Positions 8,250-17,070 are shown, numbered from the stretch's first letter. The stretch is DNA of 64,000 nucleotides from Sphingomonas sp. IC081 (GCF_006874585.1 NZ_CP029761.1:1747001-1811000); one strand, 5' to 3'. The notes: generated by a model not told the origin, from the sequence alone. Made by a program: numbers and translations.

Positions 8250-9226
8250 GGTACCCCGCCGCAGAAAAGCTGGAGATTATCAGGATCGTCGAGCAGTCGC
8301 ACCTGCCGGCCAAGCACACTCTGGACAAGCTGGGTATTCCTCGCCGGACGTTCTACCGCTGGTATGACCGCTTCCTTGAGGGCGGTCCTGAAGCCCTGGA
8401 GGATCGCCCCTCGGCGCCGAGCCGGGTGTGGAACCGCATCACCGAGGATATCCGCGCGCAGATCGTCGAGATGGCGCTCGAGGCGACCGAGCTTTCCCCT
8501 CGCGAACTGGCGGTGCGCTTCACCGACGAGAAGCGCTATTTCGTGTCGGAAGCCACGGTTTACCGCCTGTTGAAGGCCCATGACCTGATCACCAGTCCAG
8601 CCTATACCGTGATCAAGGCCGCTGACCAGTTCCACACGAAGACCACCCGGCCGAATGAGATGTGGCAAACCGACTTCACCTACTTCAAGATCATCGGGTG
8701 GGGCTGGATGTACCTGTCGACCGTGCTCGACGACTACTCGCGCTACATCATTGCCTGGAAACTGTGCACCAACATGCGCGCCGAGGACGTCACTGACACG
8801 CTGGACTTGGCCCTCAAGGCATCGGGCTGCGACAGCGCCACGGTCCTGCACAAGCCCCGGCTACTATCCGACAACGGCCCCAGTTACATCGCGGGCGAAC
8901 TCGCCGAGTACATCGAGGCCCAGCAGATGAGTCACGTCCGTGGCGCCCCGTTGCATCCGCAAACGCAGGGCAAGATCGAGCGCTGGCACCAGACCTTGAA
9001 GAATCGCATCCTGTTGGAACATTACTTCCTGCCCGGCGACCTCGAAGCCCAGATCGAAGCGTTCGTGGAGCACTACAATCACCAGCGCTACCACGAGAGC
9101 CTGAACAACGTGACGCCCGCTGACGCCTACTTCGGCAGGGCTCCCGCTATCATCAAGCGTCGCGAAACCATCAAGCGAAAAACCATCGAATATCGCCGCT
9201 TGCTTCACCGCAAGCTCGCCGCCTAA
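8246..9226 (+). CDS. IS3-family transposase OrfB (DDE integrase)
   Basis: A 326-residue DDE integrase. The N-terminal HTH region (LDKLGIPRRTFYRWYDRF) precedes an rve core with the three acidic residues in WQTDFTYFKI, LLSDNGPSYIAGEL and TQGKIERWHQTLK, separated as in the DD35E pattern. The C-terminal block is HYNHQRYHESLNNVTPADAY. It appears intact, so this IS copy may be active. Confidence 0.92.
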   Translation: MRYPAAEKLEIIRIVEQSHLPAKHTLDKLGIPRRTFYRWYDRFLEGGPEALEDRPSAPSRVWNRITEDIRAQIVEMALEATELSPRELAVRFTDEKRYFVSEATVYRLLKAHDLITSPAYTVIKAADQFHTKTTRPNEMWQTDFTYFKIIGWGWMYLSTVLDDYSRYIIAWKLCTNMRAEDVTDTLDLALKASGCDSATVLHKPRLLSDNGPSYIAGELAEYIEAQQMSHVRGAPLHPQTQGKIERWHQTLKNRILLEHYFLPGDLEAQIEAFVEHYNHQRYHESLNNVTPADAYFGRAPAIIKRRETIKRKTIEYRRLLHRKLAA

Positions 9227-9349
9227 CATCACCCCCCAGACGAGGCTCGCTCTCCGCTAATCCACGCCCCGATCTGTGCCAAATGTCTCGACGACGGACA
9301 CCCACTCTCGCGCCAGACCTCGGCTAGTTTGACGCCCAGTTGAGTGTTT

Positions 9350-9500
9350 GCCTTCGCCAGAGCGACAACATGGTCGAGGATTGACTGACCTGTTCATCTC
9401 GCGTGGCCCACCCGAACACATACGCTGAGATAGTAGCGCCGAGCTCATCACCAATGCCGTCCAGCAATGGCAGCCTAGGATACCAGTCACCCAGGAAACG
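9350..9500 (+). pseudogene. Decayed fragment of another IS3-family integrase
   Basis: In one forward frame the sequence reads LTDLFISRGPPEHIR, a stop at 9426-9428, then DSSAELITNAVQQW. This parallels the LTDLFISRGPPEHIRSDNGPEF-type core of IS3 orfB, with an in-frame TGA where Ser is expected. Flanking sequence gives no longer match. It is a relic unrelated to the intact element immediately upstream. No other gene is visible between 9300 and 9545. Confidence 0.6.
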
Positions 9501-9545
9501 GCGACACTGCCATATCCGGCCACCGGTTCCCGCTTCTCGTCGCCC

Positions 9546-10103
9546 CTATCTCGGTGCGTCGATACCGGTTGCTGCGAACACCTTCGGTCCGAACCTCACG
9601 CGCATGTGGGTTGCGACCTTTGTTGCATAGGCCCGCTGTCGCCAGGCGGTGGGGCTGTGATAAGTGCCGATGGCCTTCCAATAGTCGCCTGTAGCCTCCA
9701 GTCCGGAGATGAATATCCAGCGCGCCGCTTCGACATTGAAGCAGGCATCGTAGCGCAGCCAATGGCGGACCTGATGCTCGGACCTGCCGATGAGGCGGGC
9801 GATGCGGGGCACCCACCATGAGTTGATCTGGAGCGGTCCCAGGTCATGCGTTCCGTTGGTGTTGGCGATTTCGGCTCCGATCCAGCCCGCCTCCTGCTTG
9901 CGCAGTCCCCAGAGGGTCTTTTCGAGCCAGCCATAGCCCCGCGCAGCAATGCGGATGCAGCGCGCGAGCTCGGCCGCCTCCGCCGATCCTCCACGCTGTG
10001 CCAGTGCGGGCGTTGGCGCGAGAACAAGCGAGAGCGACAAAAGCGAGGCGATGCCGATATAATAGCGGGGTCGCTGCGATCGTGAGCAGGACAGCGCGTT
10101 CAT
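9546..10103 (-). CDS. Lytic transglycosylase, conjugation-associated (TrbN/VirB1-like)
   Basis: A 185-residue exported protein with a signal peptide (about 1-36, ending TPALAQ). It has a lysozyme-like fold: a catalytic Glu in WGLRKQEAGWIG, DLGPLQINSWW, a Cys-containing ACFNVEAARWIF and the IGTYHSPT motif. It would cut peptidoglycan locally to let a transfer apparatus pass. It is the last gene of the mobilisation operon and overlaps the nuclease gene before it by ATGA. Confidence 0.85.
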   Translation of the reverse strand: MNALSCSRSQRPRYYIGIASLLSLSLVLAPTPALAQRGGSAEAAELARCIRIAARGYGWLEKTLWGLRKQEAGWIGAEIANTNGTHDLGPLQINSWWVPRIARLIGRSEHQVRHWLRYDACFNVEAARWIFISGLEATGDYWKAIGTYHSPTAWRQRAYATKVATHMRVRFGPKVFAATGIDAPR

Positions 10104-10687
10104 GACGACGTCCGCCTGAAAGCGATGGTTTCTCTGGGGCGACGAGGTTCACACAGGTCAGGTAAGAACGGCGCCCCCGTCAACAGGGCGAGCAGTTTCT
10201 GGCCTGACACGATCTGGATACCCGTCGCACCATCGACAACGGCGCGACTCATCCCGCCGGTGCGGCCGGTATGAATGAACAGGCCGCGCTGCCTTCTGGT
10301 GGCGCAGAGCTGGGCAAAGTCCCAGACATGTTCGGGCCTGATGGCGTCTTTGTAGCGCTTGGCCTGGATCAGGAAGCGTATTCCATCGATGATGACTTCG
10401 CCGTCGACGCCGCCGTCACCCGTATAGCGGCAATTGCGGATGACGCGGTGCCCGCGCCGCTCGAAGGCTTCGAGCAGCAACTCCTCGAACGCGAGCGGGT
10501 CCATGGCGCGGAACCGCGCATAATGGAGCGCGACCGGCTGATCGCGGTCCCGCCCCCGCAGTTGCTCGCACATCTCCCGGGCCTGCCGCCGTCGCCATCG
10601 ATGGCGGATGGGGATGCGGTCGTGACGAAAGAGAAGCGCCAGCAGTGCGGTGCAGAGGATCAGAATGAGAACAAGATTCAGATTCAT
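10100..10687 (-). CDS. Membrane-anchored Mrr-like restriction endonuclease domain protein
   Basis: A 195-residue protein with one N-terminal transmembrane helix (about 3-20, LNLVLILILCTALLALLF) and a basic linker. A Mrr_cat/PD-(D/E)xK nuclease domain follows (about 62-165): DPLAFEELLLEAFERRGHRV, GDGGVDGEVIIDG with the acidic residue, and FLIQAKRYK with the Q-x-K. It starts behind a strong ribosome site (AGGAGGGTTACCC-ATG). The position between relaxase and transglycosylase genes suggests a role in DNA transfer or in policing incoming DNA. The substrate is unknown. Confidence 0.82.
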   Translation of the reverse strand: MNLNLVLILILCTALLALLFRHDRIPIRHRWRRRQAREMCEQLRGRDRDQPVALHYARFRAMDPLAFEELLLEAFERRGHRVIRNCRYTGDGGVDGEVIIDGIRFLIQAKRYKDAIRPEHVWDFAQLCATRRQRGLFIHTGRTGGMSRAVVDGATGIQIVSGQKLLALLTGAPFLPDLCEPRRPRETIAFRRTSS

Positions 10688-10698
10688 GGGTAACCCTC

Positions 10699-13665
10699 CT
10701 ATCGGTCGTGTCCGCTGCCATGATCGCCATGGTCATGCTGCGGTTGAGGTGCTGGCTGGTGAACATGATGGGGCGCGCTGCCACGCTCGGTGGATTCGGG
10801 CGCGCGATCGCGATCGAGAGTGCCGCGCAGGAAGCGGTCGACCAAAACGGCAGCCTCTTGCGCGCGACTGGCAAGGCTGTCAGCGAAGCCCGGCGGGCCT
10901 GTGTTACCCCGCCCCTGCCGGCGCTGTTCGCGCTCGGCGTTGCGTTCGTCCCGTTCGCGGGCATTCGCCTCGCGCGACCGATCGTGGCGTTCCTTGTGGC
11001 GCGCGCCCCGCTGCTTGTGGCTGTCGGCCTTGAGCCGGCCAAGCCCTTCGAGCGTCGAGGTCTTCTCGCCCGAGCGCGACGCCAGCTTGGCCGCAAGACG
11101 TGTCACATCCTCGGTCCACAGCTTCACACCATAGCGAGCGCGGGTGATCGCAGTGTAATAGTTCTGGCCGTTGACCAGACCGGATTCGACCGGCGCCAGC
11201 ACATAGGTCCGCGGGTAGCTTTTCGACTGGGAGGAATAGACAGTTTCCGCGTAGCCGTGGTCCCAGGTCCTATGAGCGGACAGGTCCACATCCTGCACAC
11301 GCTCGCCGCGGTCCCATTTGATAGTGGCAATCGTCCCGTCGAAGGCCAACACAGTGCCACGCTCGGCGTTCTTGACGCCGATATCCTTGTTGACGAGCCG
11401 CCACTGGATGCGGTCCCCCTCGCCGAGCTGGCGCTGCTCGGTCAGGAAGACGTTGACGTGCGCCGCTTTGCCAAGCCGGGGATTCCATTCAATCTGACGG
11501 CCATGCTCGTCGGCCAGGCGCACGACCTGGCGGCCATTATTATTCCGCCCAATCCCGACCACGCGATATTCCGCGTCCCGGGCGATTCCGAGACCCGCGT
11601 AGTCGCGCGCAAACTTGAGCACCTGGCCTTCAGTGTAGAAGCGGGCGATCTGCTTTTCCTGATCTGTCATGCCCGCCGGCGTCAGGACTTCGAGCCGGTG
11701 ATCATTGGCCGCGACCGCGCCCTCGCGTTTCAGCACTTCGCGGATGTGGCTGTTGACGATCAACCGGGTCGCATTGTCGAGCACAAGGATATTGGTGGCA
11801 TTGCGCGCAGCGGGCCGCAGCCGGGTCCACTCGACGACGATATCCTTGGCGAGAGCCTCTGCGGTCTCCCCGGTGTTCACACGATCGAGCGCGGCAAGCG
11901 AAGCCGCATAGTCGCCCTTGCGCGCCATCGCCACCGACTCTTTCGTCGTCCTGGTTTGCTGGCGCATGGGATCGAGAAGTTGACTGGTGGGCAGTCCCAG
12001 CTGCTGAAGGAGCCAGAACGCCTTGCCCTGCTCGATCGCACCGGTCTGCTTGTTGTCGCCAAGCAGGATGAGCCTCGCGCCGGTCGCGCGGCTGATCTCC
12101 AGGATGCGCAATGCCTGACGGTTACCGAGCTGGCCCGCCTCGTCGAGCACAAGAATATGCCTGTCGGTGATATTATGGCCGCCACCGGCGAGCAGTGAGG
12201 CGACCGTGCGGGATTCGATATTTGCCTGGTTACCCAGTTCTGCCGCTGCCGAAGACGTCGGCGCAAGTGCGATTGTCATGTAATCGTCGCGGGTCGCATC
12301 GACCAGCGCGCCGACCAGGGTCGATTTTCCTGCGCCCGCGACGCCGTGGATCGCGACAAGACGGTTGTTGCCCGTACCGATCCCTTCGAGCGCGCGCGCC
12401 TGCTCTTGCGTCAGACCGGCAGCAACCGCGGCCTCTGCCAGCCGCTCGGAGCTGGCGACGGGAGAGGCATCGCCCATGGCGAGCGATAGATGTTCCGACA
12501 GGGCCAGTTCCAGTTTCGCGGTCCGCCGCGACGAGCGTCCCCGTGGAAGCGGTTGATCGCCGGTCTGGCGTACTGTGCGGAGCAGCTTGCGATCGGCTTC
12601 CTGAGCATCGAATATCGGACGCACGTCACCGAACCGGACCTCACCGACATGGGAGGCGAGCGCGGTGCGGTACAGCCGCCCGATATTGTTGACCGCTTCA
12701 CGCGTCTCGCTTTGCCGGATTCCGAATAGCGCAGCGCGGCGGGCGACGCCCGGATCAGTCTCGATCGTGCGTTCGCCGCGCTCCGCGACGGCCGCCAGGA
12801 GCTTGTCGAGATCCTCGCGCCAGGGTTCGGCACGTTTGTTCCACCGCTCCTGGAGGTCCTCCAGTCCGATCTTTTCCTTGGCTTTGCGCGTCTCGAAGAA
12901 GGATATGCGCCGAGCAGCCTGTCCGGTGAGGCAATGTTCCTTCGCATGGGCGTTTATCTCCTCTGCCCGCTGCGAATATTCGCGGATCATTTCGCCGGGG
13001 ACGCCGGCTACCTCGAACAGACCGCGGCGCGGATCGAACACAATCTCGTGACCGAGCTCACGCACGTCATGGGCTAGTTCGTTGCGATAAATCTGCCCAG
13101 TAACGAGCTGTTCCGCGAACATCGAACGCGTCTCGAGGCTCGACATCCGGTCGCCACGAAGATGGTTGGTCATGTTGAGGACGACGACATGGGTATGAAG
13201 GTGCGGATCGAGGTCGCGGCTCGCATGTTCGGTGAAGCGGGCGAAGAGAAGCCGGCCGGTCGTTTCATGGACGATCTCGCCCTCGACGCGGCGGCGCAGT
13301 TCGGCATGCTCTTCAAGATGGGCCAGCGCGACGCCAACCGCCCGTTCATGCGCTGCGATGATCCGCTCGTCGCCCGTCACCAGCGCCAGGATCGAGATCG
13401 ACTTGGGGGCGCTGATGTTGAAGTCCCAGCCGGGATGGTGCTGGATACCTTCCTTGCGGCGCCGACCGAGTTGCTGGTCGCCGACCTTGCCGGCCAGCAG
13501 TTCCTCGAACTGTTTGGGATCGACCTTGCCCGACAGGCCGAGACCGGGAGCAAGCTTGCCACCCCATTCAGACGGTTCGTCGCCGCCCTTGGTATAATAG
13601 TCGCCGATCGTATAGTAGCGGCTGATATTGGCGGCCGTGCCCTTGAGACGGCGGGGATGTATCAT
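10699..13665 (-). CDS. MobF-family conjugative relaxase/helicase (TraI/TrwC/TraA-like)
   Basis: A 988-residue two-part protein. Residues 1 to about 300 form a TrwC relaxase: N-terminal ISRYYTIGDYYTKGG with the candidate nicking tyrosines, GWDFNISAPKSISIL, and the HLHTHVV metal-binding triad at His154/156/158. Residues about 440-900 form a RecD/TraI-type helicase (HGVAGAGKST, ILVLDEAGQLG, LILLGDNKQTGAIEQG, SQSKSYPRTYVLAP, NYYTAITRARYGVKLW). The last 90 residues are highly charged and His-rich. It would nick oriT and unwind the transferred strand. The start overlaps the coupling-protein stop by ATGA. Confidence 0.95.
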   Translation of the reverse strand: MIHPRRLKGTAANISRYYTIGDYYTKGGDEPSEWGGKLAPGLGLSGKVDPKQFEELLAGKVGDQQLGRRRKEGIQHHPGWDFNISAPKSISILALVTGDERIIAAHERAVGVALAHLEEHAELRRRVEGEIVHETTGRLLFARFTEHASRDLDPHLHTHVVVLNMTNHLRGDRMSSLETRSMFAEQLVTGQIYRNELAHDVRELGHEIVFDPRRGLFEVAGVPGEMIREYSQRAEEINAHAKEHCLTGQAARRISFFETRKAKEKIGLEDLQERWNKRAEPWREDLDKLLAAVAERGERTIETDPGVARRAALFGIRQSETREAVNNIGRLYRTALASHVGEVRFGDVRPIFDAQEADRKLLRTVRQTGDQPLPRGRSSRRTAKLELALSEHLSLAMGDASPVASSERLAEAAVAAGLTQEQARALEGIGTGNNRLVAIHGVAGAGKSTLVGALVDATRDDYMTIALAPTSSAAAELGNQANIESRTVASLLAGGGHNITDRHILVLDEAGQLGNRQALRILEISRATGARLILLGDNKQTGAIEQGKAFWLLQQLGLPTSQLLDPMRQQTRTTKESVAMARKGDYAASLAALDRVNTGETAEALAKDIVVEWTRLRPAARNATNILVLDNATRLIVNSHIREVLKREGAVAANDHRLEVLTPAGMTDQEKQIARFYTEGQVLKFARDYAGLGIARDAEYRVVGIGRNNNGRQVVRLADEHGRQIEWNPRLGKAAHVNVFLTEQRQLGEGDRIQWRLVNKDIGVKNAERGTVLAFDGTIATIKWDRGERVQDVDLSAHRTWDHGYAETVYSSQSKSYPRTYVLAPVESGLVNGQNYYTAITRARYGVKLWTEDVTRLAAKLASRSGEKTSTLEGLGRLKADSHKQRGARHKERHDRSREANARERDERNAEREQRRQGRGNTGPPGFADSLASRAQEAAVLVDRFLRGTLDRDRAPESTERGSAPHHVHQPAPQPQHDHGDHGSGHDR

Positions 13666-15800
13666 GCCGGCTTCGCCTTCTCGCGCGGTCCTTCGGACCG
13701 GCCATGGCTATCGAGCGATACGCGAAGGGTCCCCCGCCGCGCGCCCAGCAGTGGGATGGGCGTCGCGACCACGTCGTCCGCATCAGCATGGTCCTCGATC
13801 GGCAAATCGCCCTCGCCCATGTCGGGATCAGGATGATCCGGAGGTATTGTGCTTTTGTCGTGACCGGCCGCCTCTTCGGGGATCGGCACACCGGTCGTCT
13901 CGTCCACGGGTGGAGGATCGTTCGGGCGGTTGAAAAAGTCGCCCTGCGGCTTCCCGGGTGTCGGTCTTGCGCCTTGGTCCGATGAAGCCTCTCCTTTCCT
14001 AGCGGCCGTTTGTCGTGCTTGCGCCGCCCGGCGACTTTTCCGTGTCTCGCATATGATCTTCTCGCCGATCGGCAGTCGCTTGGGCGGTTCGTTCCGTTCG
14101 ATGAAGGCGGGTGCGACCGTTGGCAGGAGATTGAAGCGATCAGTGAAGCGCACGACGGGGAGGTTGCGACCGAACCGGAGAAACCCCGAAAGGTTGGGCA
14201 GGTGGTTGACCTCGGTGTCCATCACCAGCGGGCGGGTCACCTGCATACGGCTTAAGTTCACCCCGTCGCGCATGTCGTTGACGCCGTAGGACATGCCCTC
14301 GTTCGCCTCGACTTGCTCGACCCGGCCGAGATTCTTGGAGATGAGTTCCGAGGTATCGGAATCGTTGGCCCGGAGCGCCACCCAGGTCGAGCAGTAGCCG
14401 GTGATGGCGGCGGCATCCTCCTTGCCGTAGGTGGCATTGAGCTGGGGATAGGACTGGAACCCCAATATGCCGCAGCCCCCATATTTGCGCGCACGGGCCA
14501 GGAAGTCGGATAGCGAAGGAAGCTTCTGAAGCGTCGGCAACTCGTCGATCACGCAATAGAGCCGCCGGTTGCGATCGGGCGTAAGGCTCATGATCGCGCT
14601 GATCGCGATATCGAGCCAGACGGTGATGAGGGGACGCAGCGAGGGAAGCTGGTCGGCCTTGACGGTCACGAACAGCCAGCTGTCGTCCTTCTCGTCCTCG
14701 ACCCATTTACGGATCGAGAAACCGTCCACCGTATCGTCAAGATAGGAGAAACTGCGCATGACCGAGGCGAGCTCGGCCTGGACGCCGGCAGAAGTGCGCT
14801 CCCCTTCCGAGGAGATGAACGCGGCGGCATCAGTGCCCTTCACATAGGCGGCGAGGTCCGCGACCGGGGAGCGGAGCACGCGGTCGAGCAGGATCGAGAT
14901 GAGGGTGTGCTTCTGCCGGGCAAGCTTGCGCAGGACCGCGACCAGCGTACCGCGTGCTGCCTTCGACCAGAAGGGATCGCCATGCTTGTCGGGGATGGTA
15001 GATTCCGCGATCTGGTCGTAGTGATACTCCTGCGGGACATCGACCCAGGGGCTCCAGATGTCAGTGCGCTTGTCCAGCGGGTTAAGGAGGATGTCGCGTC
15101 CGGGGCGGTAGAATTTCTCGACGAAGCTCCCGGCGGTGTCATAGACGATGGCCCGCTTGCCCTGCTTGCGGATCCCAGCGAGCATGGTGGTGATGAGGTT
15201 GGTTTTCCCCGTGCCGGGGGCGCCGACAAGCAGGATATGCTCCGGCTCGAAGGCCTCTGGCACCGCGACGCCGCCGATGTTGAGCGCCCCTTTCTTCTGC
15301 CCCCGGAGAGCACGGCGGACTTCCGAGATCGTCCCAAAGCGGGCGCCGCGAATATATTCGTTGGACCCGAGGCCGCGTCCTGTCCGGGTAAAATAGAACC
15401 AGGCGAAAACCAGCGCGGCGAGTGCCCCCATACCGGCAATGGCCGCCCCATGGATGAGGTCGGTTTCGAGTTTACCGAGCGCCTTCTTACCGACGCGGGA
15501 TTCGATAAGGGCGTCGGCCGACGTCCAATATTCCCGACCGTCCGGGGTGCGGAACAGCATGGGGTCACTGGTTCCTCGCGCGGTATCGGCCTTGAAGCTG
15601 GCCTCCGCCATCTTGACCAGAACGAAACGCTGATACTCGCTCGACTTCTCGAAGGCATACCAGCCAGTCCCCATCGCCCACAGGACGATCCCCGCGACCA
15701 CGGTCTGGAAGAAGACCTGGGTGGTCATCCTGACATTGTGGACGATCGCCTGACCACCGCGGGTCCATGAGCCCAATGTGTCGTTACGGAAGATGCTCAT
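13662..15800 (-). CDS. Type IV coupling protein (TraD/VirD4 family)
   Basis: A 712-residue inner-membrane ATPase with two N-terminal membrane segments (about 25-50 and 110-135). The TraD DNA-binding core follows: Walker A LLVGAPGTGKTNLITT (about residue 193), RAIVYDTAGSFVEKFY, YCVIDELPTLQKLPSLSDFLARARKYG and GFQSYPQLNATYG. The C-terminal 170 residues are acidic and low complexity, as in coupling proteins that contact relaxases or pores. It would deliver the relaxosome to a mating pore. No pore genes are in the window, so the pore may lie elsewhere or be supplied in trans. Confidence 0.94.
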   Translation of the reverse strand: MSIFRNDTLGSWTRGGQAIVHNVRMTTQVFFQTVVAGIVLWAMGTGWYAFEKSSEYQRFVLVKMAEASFKADTARGTSDPMLFRTPDGREYWTSADALIESRVGKKALGKLETDLIHGAAIAGMGALAALVFAWFYFTRTGRGLGSNEYIRGARFGTISEVRRALRGQKKGALNIGGVAVPEAFEPEHILLVGAPGTGKTNLITTMLAGIRKQGKRAIVYDTAGSFVEKFYRPGRDILLNPLDKRTDIWSPWVDVPQEYHYDQIAESTIPDKHGDPFWSKAARGTLVAVLRKLARQKHTLISILLDRVLRSPVADLAAYVKGTDAAAFISSEGERTSAGVQAELASVMRSFSYLDDTVDGFSIRKWVEDEKDDSWLFVTVKADQLPSLRPLITVWLDIAISAIMSLTPDRNRRLYCVIDELPTLQKLPSLSDFLARARKYGGCGILGFQSYPQLNATYGKEDAAAITGYCSTWVALRANDSDTSELISKNLGRVEQVEANEGMSYGVNDMRDGVNLSRMQVTRPLVMDTEVNHLPNLSGFLRFGRNLPVVRFTDRFNLLPTVAPAFIERNEPPKRLPIGEKIICETRKSRRAAQARQTAARKGEASSDQGARPTPGKPQGDFFNRPNDPPPVDETTGVPIPEEAAGHDKSTIPPDHPDPDMGEGDLPIEDHADADDVVATPIPLLGARRGTLRVSLDSHGRSEGPREKAKPA

Positions 15801-15976
15801 GATTGCGCCCTCCCCCGAACAGAGGCATCCGGGACCGCCTGATCCTTCAGTTCGGGGTGAGACCCGGACGGCAGAAGGAAGCGATCGCCGCCATCGCCAC
15901 CGTGGCAGGAGCCTCTAGTGGGGGACAGGGAGCCGACAAGCGCGCCCGTGACGGGGGTATCCCCACGCCCGCTCAT
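15797..15976 (-). CDS. Small unrecognised protein linking RHH and coupling-protein genes
   Basis: A 59-residue frame too short for routine calling. It begins at an ATGA overlap with the stop of the ribbon-helix-helix gene and ends at an ATGA overlap with the coupling-protein start, so the whole operon becomes continuous if it is real. The product (MSGRGDTPVTGALVGSL...) is Gly/Ser-rich with no recognised domain. Double coupling is the main support. It could instead be a spacer that merely stays open. Confidence 0.5.
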   Translation of the reverse strand: MSGRGDTPVTGALVGSLSPTRGSCHGGDGGDRFLLPSGSHPELKDQAVPDASVRGRAQS

Positions 15977-16344
15977 GGCTGGTCCTCCGGCCCGAGCAGG
16001 CCCTTCGCTTCGAGCAACGCTTTGGCGTCGGCCATGCCCTGCTCGAGCGCTTCGGGCGACCGACGGCGTACCGATGCCGCGACGATCGAGAGTGTCTGTA
16101 TGACGCAGGAGAGGATTTCGTCCTGCGTCGTATAGACGTAGCCGCCGCGAGGGTCGGCGGCCTGGTCGATCGCAGGGCGGAGGAGTTCGGCAACGCTGAT
16201 GCCGACTTTACGAGCACGGCGCTGCAGCCGCTCGCAAAGCGCATCGTCTATCCGGATTGTGATCCTTGCCAACGTGGGCGCTCCATCAGGAGCTTCGGCA
16301 AGGAGATCACGACGCAGCCGCAATATAGCGCGGATGGACGGCAA
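15973..16344 (-). CDS. Ribbon-helix-helix DNA-binding protein of the mobilisation operon
   Basis: A 123-residue protein. Residues about 25-65 (LARITIRIDDALCERLQRRA, RKVGISVAELLRPAIDQAA) have the beta-helix-helix pattern of RHH/Arc-like relaxosome accessory and repressor proteins. The C-terminal half is helical. It is the first gene of the leftward mobilisation operon, and three 16-bp palindromic sites sit just upstream of its start. An auto-repressor or relaxosome accessory role (TraY/MobC-like) is inferred. The exact start is uncertain, since an internal start near residue 12-25 is possible. Confidence 0.75.
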   Translation of the reverse strand: MPSIRAILRLRRDLLAEAPDGAPTLARITIRIDDALCERLQRRARKVGISVAELLRPAIDQAADPRGGYVYTTQDEILSCVIQTLSIVAASVRRRSPEALEQGMADAKALLEAKGLLGPEDQP

Positions 16345-16362
16345 TCACAATAAAATCGACGT

Positions 16363-16476
16363 GGCAGACGCGTCTGCCAGCAGAAAACGGCGGAAATGCT
16401 GGGGGTTTGGGACGCCGCTTTCTGGGGCGGCAGACGTGTCAGCCACTTTTGTGGTTTTTTGGCTGACGCGTCTGCC
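16363..16476. promoter_or_regulatory. Three 16-bp (near-)palindromic sites, probable operators
   Basis: Site 1 at 16363-16378 is a perfect palindrome, GGCAGACGCGTCTGCC. Site 2 at 16429-16444 reads GGCAGACGTGTCAGCC and site 3 at 16461-16476 reads GGCTGACGCGTCTGCC. Starts are 66 and 32 bases apart. Sites 2 and 3 also pair with each other as a 16-bp stem around a 16-base loop containing a small ACTTTTGTGG hairpin and a T6 run. The sites precede the RHH gene (start 16344), so they are probably its binding sites and may also serve as part of oriT. Confidence 0.72.
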
Positions 16477-16479
16477 AGC

Positions 16480-16740
16480 GCAAGGCACTGATTACAGGGC
16501 CGTTTTCGGCCACAGCACCCGTGCGTACGGTGCAATACAAACCGCGAAGCGAGTGCGTCGCTTGCCTCGCAGCGACGGCGTCGCTGCGTCTTCTCTACCG
16601 CTGCCGGGCGCACCCTATGCGGTGTCGGTCGATGTGGGGGAGTTTGGCCGCGCTTGGCGGCGGGGTCGCTTGTGGCGCGGGTGCGCCTGTGCGACAAGGC
16701 GGGCGTGACGAGCGGGCCAGCCTGAACAAGGAAACTGGTC
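16480..16740. other. Inverted-repeat-rich region, candidate oriT
   Basis: No convincing gene lies here. Further stems are visible: GCACC/GGTGC around 16517-16535, AAGCGA/TCGCTT at 16547-16563, and CGCAGCGAC/GTCGCTGCG at 16568-16588 with a 3-base loop. A cluster of inverted repeats between divergently oriented mobilisation genes, next to an RHH gene, is typical of oriT. No nic site could be assigned by eye. Confidence 0.4.
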
Positions 16741-17070
16741 ATGCCGAAAATGTCTGAACGCGATAAGCTCGCCGATCTGGTCGAGCGCGAGAAAAAGCTT
16801 GCCGGTGAGATCGCCGCAACGCGCAAGCGGCTGCGTGATCGCTATGCGGCGATCGTCACGGCGCTGCCGGTCGAGGATTTGCAGGTAACCGAACGCGAGT
16901 TTCGCGATCTGGTCGGCCATGTGCTGCGGCTCGGCGGCGCTGCCGCGCTGGCTGCGCTCAAGGGGGCGTCGGCTGTGTCCGATGCCGCCCGCTCGGGGAA
17001 ATCGCCAGCCGCGTCATTGCCTGCGAAGGGGGATGGCGGCGCGACTGCCGTTCCCGGCGCGGGGGCGTGA
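16741..17070 (+). CDS. Small coiled-coil protein, possible mobilisation accessory factor
   Basis: A 109-residue protein. The N-terminal 60 residues are strongly helical and charged ([40 protein letters not shown]), followed by an Ala/Gly-rich tail. The start follows AACAAGGAAACTGGTC. It points away from the candidate oriT, opposite to the relaxase operon, the usual position for small TraC/TraD-like accessory proteins of rhizobial and sphingomonad plasmids. No specific family is claimed. Confidence 0.6.
   Translation: MPKMSERDKLADLVEREKKLAGEIAATRKRLRDRYAAIVTALPVEDLQVTEREFRDLVGHVLRLGGAAALAALKGASAVSDAARSGKSPAASLPAKGDGGATAVPGAGA

Larger units (their letters stand above)
7778..9300 (+). mobile_element. 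IS3-family insertion sequence with visible terminal inverted repeats
   Basis: Ends were placed from matching terminal repeats. The left end begins TGTCCGGCGTC at 7778 and the inverted right end begins TGTCCGTCGTC at 9300. Both continue to a shared GGCACAGAT and GGGG block within about 35 bases. The element is 1523 bp with orfA and orfB. I see no convincing target-site duplication (left flank ends GCTGCC, right flank starts CCCACT), consistent with later rearrangement. Confidence 0.85.

Noticed and set aside
7770..9310. Target-site duplication for the IS3 element
   Set aside because: The flanks GCTGCC and CCCACT do not match at 3-4 bases.
10708..12198. 496-residue plus-strand frame inside the relaxase gene
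   Set aside because: The relaxase reading is unambiguous, and the opposite frame shows only GC-driven openness.
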